From NCBI GenBank assembly GCA_014381725.1, contig JACNLC010000057.1, forward strand, positions 1 to 40,480: a stretch of 40,480 nucleotides of DNA, given 5' to 3'. Position numbers and translations under genes: made by a program. The notes beneath the pieces were generated by a model that was given only the letters and a program-made list of their open reading frames with translations, had not been told where the DNA came from and did no database searches. Numbering within the stretch: position 1 is the first letter of the stretch; the number at the start of each line of letters is the position of its first letter. This stretch comes from Fidelibacterota bacterium. Lineage in GTDB: Bacteria; Fidelibacterota; Marinisomatia; SCGC-AAA003-L08; JACNLC01. Shown piece after piece: positions 33,289-39,581 of the stretch.

Positions 33289-34701
33289 ATGAACGATGTT
33301 GTCCTTCCTAAAAAAGGAACTGATGTAGAATTAACGATTGAATCTTTGGCGTTTGGTGGAATGGGAGTTTCACATATTCACAACGCAGTTGTGTTTGTGA
33401 AAAATGCAATTCCGGGTCAAAAAGTAGTTGCTCGTATTACAAAAAAACGGTCGTCTTTTCTTGAAGCTAGGAGATTGCGAGTTGTTTCAGAATCTCCTCA
33501 AGCTGTTGAGGTAAAATGTAAGCATTTTGAAAATTGTGGAGGTTGCACTCTTCAGAATTTGGATTATTCTGTCCAGCTGAAATATAAAGAAGAACAAGTG
33601 AAAGATATTTTTCGGCGAATAGGTGGATTTCAGAAAATTTCCGTTGAACCAATTTTAGGTTGCGATGAACAATTCCATTACCGAAATAAAATGGAGTTTA
33701 CATTTTCTAACCGCAGGTGGACAATTGATGGACAAGATGAAAACCTTCCTGAGAATTTTGCCTTGGGATTGCATGTTCCGGGTAGATGGGATAAAATTCT
33801 TAACATTGATGAATGCTATTTGCAACAATCAATCGCTACAGAAATTTTACAACGCACAAAAAAACTGGCTTATGAACTCAATTTGGAACCGTATGATATA
33901 AAAAATCACACAGGATTTTTACGAAATTTAGTCATAAGAGTTCAAGAAACAGGCGAATTGATGGTAAATATCGTAACATCTCGCGAAGAACCAAAACTAC
34001 TCGAACCTATAATAGAAATGATAGTTAAGGAATTTCCACAAGTAACCAGTTTAGTGAATAATATTACCACTCGAAGAGCAGGTGTTTCTCACGGTGAGTG
34101 GGAGGTGGTTTTACACGGAAATGATCATATCATCGAAAAGCTTGGGGATTACGAATTTGAAATTTCTGCAAATTCATTCTTCCAAACGAACACCAATCAA
34201 GCGAAAAATCTTTACGATATAATTGCGGAAGAATCTGAGCTCACAGGAAATGAAGTTGTGTATGACCTTTTTTGCGGAACTGGATCTATATCGCTATATC
34301 TTTCTAAAAAAGCAAAAATGGTTTACGGATTTGAATTAGTTGGCGATGCTGTTCAGGATGCAATGGAAAATGCACAGAAAAATGGTGTGGACAATGCTTG
34401 GTTTTTTTCCGGTGATTTAATGAATTTATTTCGTACAAACATAGAAGCACAAAAATTAGAATCTCCCGATGTTGTGGTGTTAGACCCACCAAGAGCTGGG
34501 CTTCATCCAAAAACTATACCTGATATTATAAAGAAATCTCCTAAGAGAATTGTATATGTTTCGTGTAATCCAGCAACACAAGCACGAGATGTTAAAGATT
34601 TATGTGATAATGGATATCAACTGACAAAACTCCGTCCTGTTGATATGTTTCCGCATACACCTCATATCGAAAATGTAGCGACTTTGGTTAGATTAGATTG
34701 A
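33289..34701 (+). CDS. rlmD: 23S rRNA uracil-C5 methyltransferase (RumA/RlmD family)
   Basis: 470 residues. A TRAM domain at about 5-60 (LTIESLAFGGMGVSHI) is followed by an iron-sulfur cysteine set (CKHFENCGGC plus an earlier ligand region), and by a Rossmann methyltransferase domain with ANSFFQTNTNQA, YDLFCGTGSISLYLS, VVLDPPRAGLHPK and VYVSCNPATQARD, where the Cys is the nucleophile. The family makes 5-methyluridine in 23S rRNA or tRNA; the precise target base is uncertain. It is the last plus-strand gene before the minus-strand cassette region, and lies 4 nt after deoC. Confidence 0.9.
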   Translation: MNDVVLPKKGTDVELTIESLAFGGMGVSHIHNAVVFVKNAIPGQKVVARITKKRSSFLEARRLRVVSESPQAVEVKCKHFENCGGCTLQNLDYSVQLKYKEEQVKDIFRRIGGFQKISVEPILGCDEQFHYRNKMEFTFSNRRWTIDGQDENLPENFALGLHVPGRWDKILNIDECYLQQSIATEILQRTKKLAYELNLEPYDIKNHTGFLRNLVIRVQETGELMVNIVTSREEPKLLEPIIEMIVKEFPQVTSLVNNITTRRAGVSHGEWEVVLHGNDHIIEKLGDYEFEISANSFFQTNTNQAKNLYDIIAEESELTGNEVVYDLFCGTGSISLYLSKKAKMVYGFELVGDAVQDAMENAQKNGVDNAWFFSGDLMNLFRTNIEAQKLESPDVVVLDPPRAGLHPKTIPDIIKKSPKRIVYVSCNPATQARDVKDLCDNGYQLTKLRPVDMFPHTPHIENVATLVRLD

Positions 34702-34730
34702 GGGAGAGGGGAAACCGTAGGTAGGAATAC

Positions 34731-34787
34731 GACTAACGAATAAACTTACCCCCAGAATGCGGGGGGTGGGTTGATTGCGAGTTATGT
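34731..34787 (-). other. attC-like recombination site 1 (end of SIR2 cassette)
   Basis: 57 nt. On the minus strand it has ACATAAC, a 5-nt spacer, ATCAACCCACCCCC, a short loop, a complementary arm with G.U pairs, and GTTAGTC. ATCAACC is shared with sites 2 and 4. It pairs less perfectly than the other two and lacks their clean bulges. It forms the left border of the array, next to rlmD. Confidence 0.65.
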
Positions 34788-34798
34788 AGCATCTTACT

Positions 34799-34996
34799 TT
34801 ATTCATCTGGAACAAGTACAAATTGAACTTCAATTGTTTCCTCATGATCAAGCTTAATACTAAATGATTCAGGAGAAGATTGATATCCTTCTTGCAAATT
34901 TGATATTCTTAAAGAATAAGTTGTTAATGATTCAACGTCTTCAAAATGGAATTTACCATTAGTATCGGATGTGTCCCTTTGAATTGTCCGCTGGAG
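34799..34996 (-). pseudogene. Out-of-frame C-terminal coding fragment overlapping the SIR2 gene end
   Basis: This frame runs 65 codons to a TAA at 34799-34801, 11 nt before attC site 1, but has no start of its own. It reads DTSDTNGKFHFEDVESL, then TYSLRISNLQEGY, and ends FVLVPDE, the pattern of a carboxypeptidase-regulatory or transthyretin-like beta domain. It overlaps the last 73 nt of the SIR2-like gene in another frame. Its end is where a cassette gene should stop, so it may be the true tail of the SIR2-like protein displaced by a frameshift, or the remnant of a second gene. Confidence 0.55.
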
Positions 34997-36009
34997 CTAT
35001 TTGTTATGTTTTTTTCATCTTCTACCGCCTGTAACTTATCGTACCATTCCCATAACTGTTGAAAGTCAGCATCTTTTGGTAAAGGATTATTATCAATGAA
35101 CATTGCGTTCATAAATTGATTTAAATATGCTTCACCAGACCTACGAGGATGATTTGCAATCCATGAGTTATAAAAACTATTTTCAACTCGGTAATGATGT
35201 GAATGTATAAATGGTGACCATGTTGAAGTGAGGTCATCCTCATCACGTACGTCTATAATTTCAAATTCTTCCAAATTTCGAGAGTCAGTACTTCCCCATG
35301 CCTTTTTTAACAACTCAACTGCTCGTGTATCCGATACTGGCGCACCATAACCAAATACTGTGACCATAAAAACATGTTTTAGTAAGTCCTCAAGCGTTGC
35401 CCACTGTCGGGAAATAAACTCATCTAGATGATAGTTCTTCTCCGAAACTGGATATAAAATATTTGTTGGTGTTAAAGGCTGATCACATTCGTGACAGAAA
35501 CCACCATTATTACCCATCATGTGCCCATTTTCACAGTACCCAACCTCAACATTACCATGTAAGAAAAGTACTCTTGGTAATTTAAACCTTTTACCGTTCC
35601 GCTGTATAGCCTGAACTAGAAATGGATCCCAGTTGAATGTGGCTATAAAATCTTTGTTGCGAAGAGACAAAACAAGATGATCATAAATAGTTGGCTCATC
35701 TGGTATCTCCATATTTTGAAAATAATTATAAACTTCATTTTCTAGCTCTTTTCTTAGAGACTCTAGCTCTGGATTCTTATGTATTTCAGAATAAATATCT
35801 TCAAAATTATTAGATGTTGTTTTTATTTTTGCTCCTTCGATTAATTTTTCTATTCCTAGCGTCTCCACAAAGTTATTCATCAATGGTAATATTTTTCCAT
35901 TTTTATCACCATTTGGAAAGGCAGCATAACTTGCTCCAGCTCCGAGAATTACGAGATGGGGTTTGCCAACTTCTATCTGATTAATTTCTTGTTCTATTGA
36001 TACTTCCAT
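34924..36009 (-). CDS. SIR2-like domain protein with zinc knuckle, possible NADase defence protein
   Basis: 361 residues. SIR2 nucleotide-binding features: VILGAGASYA (GAGAS at 23-27), TFNWDPFL (124-131) and LHGN (151-154 region). A zinc knuckle follows, with Cys159, His163, Cys172 and Cys175 (CENGHM...CHEC). SIR2-like proteins of this size outside the deacetylase core often degrade NAD during anti-phage defence, but no partner gene is seen, so that role is inferred. The predicted start follows TAGGTGAAGA and lies 15 nt inside the cassette border. The last 20 residues (GTHPILMVNSILKTLNH) look unlike protein and are probably out of frame; see the fragment at 34799-34996. Confidence 0.75.
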   Translation of the reverse strand: MEVSIEQEINQIEVGKPHLVILGAGASYAAFPNGDKNGKILPLMNNFVETLGIEKLIEGAKIKTTSNNFEDIYSEIHKNPELESLRKELENEVYNYFQNMEIPDEPTIYDHLVLSLRNKDFIATFNWDPFLVQAIQRNGKRFKLPRVLFLHGNVEVGYCENGHMMGNNGGFCHECDQPLTPTNILYPVSEKNYHLDEFISRQWATLEDLLKHVFMVTVFGYGAPVSDTRAVELLKKAWGSTDSRNLEEFEIIDVRDEDDLTSTWSPFIHSHHYRVENSFYNSWIANHPRRSGEAYLNQFMNAMFIDNNPLPKDADFQQLWEWYDKLQAVEDEKNITNSSSGQFKGTHPILMVNSILKTLNH

Positions 36010-36023
36010 TCTTCACCTAAGAA

Positions 36024-36156
36024 ATATAACGGTTGAAATAACCTGCGTGAAAATTTTCACCACAAGCATTTCCTATGTCCAAATTTACTATTGAAAACCC
36101 ACAAAACATAAATTCACGCTACACGCTTTTCACGTCAGGTTGATTGGGGGTTAGGT
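36024..36156 (-). other. attC-like recombination site 2 (long form)
   Basis: 133 nt between the membrane-protein gene and the SIR2-like gene. On the minus strand it runs ACCTAAC (a perfect RYYYAAC), CCCCA, ATCAACCTGACGTGAAAA, a long loop, then TTTTCACGCAGGTTAT, TTCAACC and GTTATAT. The arms pair perfectly except for an extra C and an extra A in the left arm, the two positions of the classic extrahelical bases. It starts 13 nt after the stop codon of the upstream gene. Confidence 0.78.
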
Positions 36157-36168
36157 TTGCGTAATCTC

Positions 36169-36561
36169 TCATAATTGTCTTTTCGCCCACAAATAGCTTA
36201 TTATATAAGTTGGAAATATTATGATATAAAGTAGAAACATTGGCATCATTCTCAAAATTGAAATATGATTTGAATTTACTACCAAAACTGCGGCGACAGT
36301 CAAAAGAGTAATTACTGGAAACACGGTGATTATTAAAATATCTGCTCGTTCGATCGGCTTTTTTTGAGCCCAAAACAATAACACTGTCCATCCAGCAACC
36401 AATGTCCCAGCAATTCTTGATACATATAAATAAGCATCGGATATTTCAAATGGGCTTGGATTCAGAATTATTTCTGCAACCTTTGGAGAAAATAAAAGCA
36501 CTGTCGCTATTGCGTCAGCAACAATCCCAATCCAATATGATGCCATTAATAGATTCTTCAT
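36169..36561 (-). CDS. Small membrane protein with four predicted transmembrane helices
   Basis: 130 residues with hydrophobic spans near 5-25 (MASYWIGIVADAIATVLLF), 45-65 (VSRIAGTLVAGWTVLLFWA), 75-95 (ILIITVFPVITLLTVAAVLV) and 105-125 (MMPMFLLYIIIFPTYIISYL), ending WAKRQL. I recognise no family beyond a general resemblance to small integral-membrane cassette proteins. GTTAGGT, a perfect GTTRRRY word, lies 7 nt before the ATG (36569-36575), where a cassette border would be expected, but no matching left arm was found. The stop is 12 nt before attC site 2. Confidence 0.7.
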   Translation of the reverse strand: MKNLLMASYWIGIVADAIATVLLFSPKVAEIILNPSPFEISDAYLYVSRIAGTLVAGWTVLLFWAQKKPIERADILIITVFPVITLLTVAAVLVVNSNHISILRMMPMFLLYIIIFPTYIISYLWAKRQL

Positions 36562-36617
36562 TTACACAACCTAACCATGATTATCCTCTTGGCTGATAGT
36601 GTTTATCCCGCCAAACG

Positions 36618-36709
36618 GTCGTATAACCATTTTTGAAAATCTGTTCATAATGTATCTCCTGGACTTTTTACAACCCAATGATATTTGTAAATATTTGTGT
36701 AGTGCCATA
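36618..36709 (-). repeat. ~90-bp direct repeat, copy after RhuM gene
   Basis: Matches 37775-37865 with about six differences in 91 aligned bases. It begins 3 nt after the stop codon of the RhuM-like gene. It has no attC-like arms. On the minus strand it contains AGGAGATACATT followed here by ATG, and AAG in the other copy. Confidence 0.85.
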
Positions 36710-36712
36710 AGA

Positions 36713-37723
36713 TTATTTCTTTTTCGGTTTTATAATCTTCTTTTTTGCCTTCTTCTCCAAAGTTTTAATGCTCTCCAGATAGTCTTTTTCCGCTTTGCTC
36801 AGTGTTTCTCTCTGATACTTTTTATACTCCACTTCAGCTTTCTCTAAAGCTTTTTTGTGGCTTATTTTACCTGAATTCTTCAAAACTCCTTCACCAAAAT
36901 CTCCCAACAACTTATCAAGAGTTTTAATATGATCCTTCATGCTCATTGTCTGCTCATTCATCGCCCGTAACTCCGCCAATTCAAAATATGCCGAAACAAG
37001 ACGATTCAATTTTTCCAATTCTTCAATTGTCAAATAATTTTTTGCTATGCGTACTTCCTCTAAAACGGGCAAGTCGTCGGCAAAAACCGTTAAACCCATA
37101 AACTCCTTCTTACTATCGGCACGGTTGTAAATCACTTCCGCCGCTGTTTGTTTATGCGTGGCATAATGCAGTTTGTTTTGCACAATTTTGAAAAACCTGA
37201 TTGAATGTAGAGATTTAGGATCATAATCAACACTTGTGGCGTAGAGATCAAGAACCTGTCGATACAACACTTTTTCACTGGATCGAATATCACGAATACG
37301 GGCTAAAAGTTTTTTCCAGTACACTCCGCCACCATTATTTTTTAATAATTCATCATTCATCGTAAATCCTTGAACAAGGTACTCGCTTAGCCGTGCAGTC
37401 GCCCATTGGCGAAAATGTGTGCCCCGCAAGGACTTTACTCTATATCCAACAGAGATAATGACATCCAGATTATAAAAATTAGTTGGTTTGGTAGAAAAAT
37501 CGGAAATTCCGATTTTTCTCATAGAGGTTTCGGGAAATAACTCTTTCTCTTTATAAATATTGATAATATGTTCGTTGATGGTTGAGCGACTTTTATCAAA
37601 CAACTCTGCCATTTGATCAATTGTCAACCAAACAGTCTCACCTTCAATCCGAACCTCAATCTTTGGCTGACCCCTGTCGCCTTCATAAATGATTATTTGA
37701 TTGTCGGATATATTATCTTTCAT
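36713..37723 (-). CDS. RhuM-family protein
   Basis: 336 residues. The first 100 match the RhuM family core: IIIYEGDRGQPKIEVRIEGE, VWLTIDQMAELFDKSRSTI (helix-turn-helix-like), INIYKEKEL, YNLDVIISVGYRVKS and GTHFRQWATARLSEYLVQGF. The C-terminal half is helical and lysine-rich (DKLLGDFGEGVLKNSGKISHK...KPKKK). RhuM was named from a Salmonella pathogenicity island, and relatives sit in restriction, phage and integron loci; the molecular function is not established, and nucleic-acid binding is likely. A ~90-bp repeat follows its stop, as for the neighbouring DinD-like gene. Confidence 0.88.
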   Translation of the reverse strand: MKDNISDNQIIIYEGDRGQPKIEVRIEGETVWLTIDQMAELFDKSRSTINEHIINIYKEKELFPETSMRKIGISDFSTKPTNFYNLDVIISVGYRVKSLRGTHFRQWATARLSEYLVQGFTMNDELLKNNGGGVYWKKLLARIRDIRSSEKVLYRQVLDLYATSVDYDPKSLHSIRFFKIVQNKLHYATHKQTAAEVIYNRADSKKEFMGLTVFADDLPVLEEVRIAKNYLTIEELEKLNRLVSAYFELAELRAMNEQTMSMKDHIKTLDKLLGDFGEGVLKNSGKISHKKALEKAEVEYKKYQRETLSKAEKDYLESIKTLEKKAKKKIIKPKKK

Positions 37724-37774
37724 AGTTTAAATATTAACCTCAATTAATTTCGTCGTGGTTAAACTGCAATAATA

Positions 37775-37866
37775 GCCGTATAACCATTTTTGAAAATCTG
37801 TTCTTAATGTATCTCCTGGACTTTTTACTACCCAATGATATTTGTAAATCTTTATGTATTGCCATA
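37775..37866 (-). repeat. ~90-bp direct repeat, copy after DinD-like gene
   Basis: Second copy of the element at 36618-36709, offset 1157 bp, directly after the stop of the DinD-like gene. In one minus-strand frame it reads YKYHWVVKSPGDTLRTDFQ, which the other copy matches until its ATG/TGA change, so it may derive from a coding sequence. Confidence 0.85.
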
Positions 37867-37867
37867 G

Positions 37868-38722
37868 TTATTTTTTAGGATTATCCTTTAATTTCTTTGT
37901 GTTAGTATTACTACTGCCCAAATAATTTTCATCAGAAATAACACTCTTTCCAGTTTGCTCTTCTAATTCTTTTCTTGCTTGTTTTGCAACATTCCCACCT
38001 TTTTGAGCTACTTGTTTATTTTCAAGCAAACCTTTTGGATTCTTTTCTTTTGATATTTCTGTAGTTGAAGCTTCTGCTAACATATTTAAAACTAATTCAA
38101 GATTGGTCATATTGTCTCTCAAATTTTGTTTTTTTAATCCTTTGAAACTTTTATATTGTTTTACAGATTTCTCCGCCCAAGCTTTTGTAATTTCATCAGT
38201 TAGAATTGCATATTCTAAACCTTCTTTCATTCCTTTTTCTTTCCATTCATCTGTTAATTCTTTTCTAACTTCAATACTCTTAAGTCTTTGATTTATCCAG
38301 TCTTTGGAATACCCTTTTTTAAGATATGTTTGCATTGCTCTTTCAAAAGCAAGTTCTGGATCTTCTGTTTCTTCAATTCTTTCATATCCAACTTTGGCAA
38401 GCCACAGTTTGAAAGGCTCAGCTTTTGGAGATGGGATTGATTGAATAAGTCTCAATATATTTTCTGTATCTAAAACATCTGTATTATAAAATTTACCGTC
38501 AGATGATTGCATTTTTAGTTGTCCGATTTTTTCGGACAACTGACTTCCTTCATTTAATAACTTCTTTTTTAAATCATTCCAATATTTTCTAGGTCTTATA
38601 TTTCCAGTTAAAACTTCAATAACATCCACAACGGAAAAATACCAAAACTCTTTTACTTCGTCCCAATGACGACGAACTTGTTTTTCGTGAAAAAGTATTA
38701 TTGAATTATCTTTTTTAGTCAT
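37868..38722 (-). CDS. DinD-like Bro-N protein
   Basis: 284 residues. The N-terminal Bro-N domain (about 5-115) shows VRRHWDEVKEFWYFSVVDVI, LTGNIRPRKYWNDLKKKLL and LDTENILRLIQSIPSPKAEPFKLWLA, as in phage antirepressors. The C-terminal half resembles E. coli DinD: YKSFKGLKKQNLRDNMTNLE, LNMLAEASTTEISKEKNP and GGNVAKQARKELEEQTGKSV. DinD is SOS-induced and reported to inhibit RecA filaments; whether this copy does so is unknown. Found often on mobile elements. The gene is followed at once by the ~90-bp repeat. Confidence 0.87.
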   Translation of the reverse strand: MTKKDNSIILFHEKQVRRHWDEVKEFWYFSVVDVIEVLTGNIRPRKYWNDLKKKLLNEGSQLSEKIGQLKMQSSDGKFYNTDVLDTENILRLIQSIPSPKAEPFKLWLAKVGYERIEETEDPELAFERAMQTYLKKGYSKDWINQRLKSIEVRKELTDEWKEKGMKEGLEYAILTDEITKAWAEKSVKQYKSFKGLKKQNLRDNMTNLELVLNMLAEASTTEISKEKNPKGLLENKQVAQKGGNVAKQARKELEEQTGKSVISDENYLGSSNTNTKKLKDNPKK

Positions 38723-38780
38723 AATTTTAGAAATTTATCAGTTGAAATTTATGTTCATAATATACTAATTATCTTTAAAT

Positions 38781-38897
38781 ATTCAACTGCATTTCCACCT
38801 AAATATCAAAATGTCATTTTTGTATTTACGCAATCTGTCGCGTATTTTTTACCGTCTGCCTACCCCACAAAATGAGGGGGTGGAGTGAGGGTTATAA
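38781..38897 (-). other. Possible divergent attC-like site 3
   Basis: 117 nt between the small barrel-protein gene and the DinD-like gene. On the minus strand it has TTATAAC, CCTCAC, TCCACC, a long folded middle (including CCCCC/GGGG and TACGC/GCGTA stems), then GGTGGA, AATGCA and GTTGAAT, a perfect GTTRRRY. It starts 11 nt after a stop codon, as the better sites do. It lacks the shared ATCAACC box and the paired bulges, so the call rests mainly on position and the TCCACC/GGTGGA pairing. Confidence 0.3.
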
Positions 38898-38908
38898 AGC
38901 ACAATGAT

Positions 38909-39448
38909 TTAGAAAGAATAACCTAACCCCAAAGTAAGTGCCATGCCAATCCCTTTTGAGTTGTAAGAATAATTTTCTTCTCCATATCTATTAATTGTAG
39001 AATCTCTAAAATATCTTTCCCCTACATCTATATATAATGTTATATGCTTTAGAAATGCAATTTCCAAACCAAAACCAGCGCTAATAGCAAAAATGCTACT
39101 TTCTTGTTTTTCATCGTAACCCCAATAGCTATCATCCCATTCATAGCCATAAAATTGTTTTTTAAAACCTACTAATCCATAGAGTCTAGTGTGTTTTGTT
39201 TTGATGAAATTCTTTTCAAAAGTAGCACCAAATTCATACCAGTTTTCAGGACCATACTCGTCATCATAAGAATAGACATATCCTGCAATTCTAATCGCAT
39301 AATCTGGTTTGTAGAATCTATATGTTAAACCAGAACCTGAAAGACCAGAAACAGATATACCTAAATGATGCCTAAATTGAAAATTATCGGAATGTTGACC
39401 TATTAAACATCCAATTCCTAGAACAAATAGAATTACTACTTTTTTCAT
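38909..39448 (-). CDS. Small outer-membrane beta-barrel-like cassette protein
   Basis: 179 residues with a signal peptide (MKKVVILFVLGIGCLIG) and a series of amphipathic strands: GISVSGLSGSGLTYRFY, YAIRIAGYVYSY, YEFGATFEKNF, RLYGLVGFKKQFYG, SIFAISAGFGLEIAFL and GIGMALTLGLGYSF, ending in Phe. This fits a small eight-stranded outer-membrane barrel of the OmpA/OmpW-like porin type. It forms its own cassette between sites 3 and 4. No family-specific motif was recognised. Confidence 0.72.
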   Translation of the reverse strand: MKKVVILFVLGIGCLIGQHSDNFQFRHHLGISVSGLSGSGLTYRFYKPDYAIRIAGYVYSYDDEYGPENWYEFGATFEKNFIKTKHTRLYGLVGFKKQFYGYEWDDSYWGYDEKQESSIFAISAGFGLEIAFLKHITLYIDVGERYFRDSTINRYGEENYSYNSKGIGMALTLGLGYSF

Positions 39449-39513
39449 TTTACTATTTCCTAATTTTGTCCTTTGATTATTAAAGTTAGACGATTAAAGG
39501 ACACTCAAACACC

Positions 39514-39575
39514 GCCTAACGAATGAAATAACCTGCCCCGAATGCTTTCGGGGTCAGGTTGATTGGGGGTTATGT
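39514..39575 (-). other. attC-like recombination site 4
   Basis: 62 nt. On the minus strand: ACATAAC, CCCCA, ATCAACCTGACCCCGAA, a tiny loop, TTCGGGGCAGGTTAT, TTCATTC and GTTAGGC, a perfect GTTRRRY crossover box. The left arm holds an extra C and an extra A relative to the right arm, the standard attC bulges. It starts 7 nt after the stop of the right-edge gene. This is the best site of the set. Confidence 0.82.
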
Positions 39576-39581
39576 GTAAAA

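Noticed and set aside
36119-36391. 90-codon minus-strand frame overlapping attC site 2 and the membrane protein gene
   Set aside because: It lies in another frame inside the membrane-protein gene, runs into the attC-like site and has no recognisable features.
37734-37762. TTAACC...GGTTAA inverted repeat before the RhuM gene as an attC site
   Set aside because: Too short, with no inner arm pair, no ATCAACC box and no bulges.
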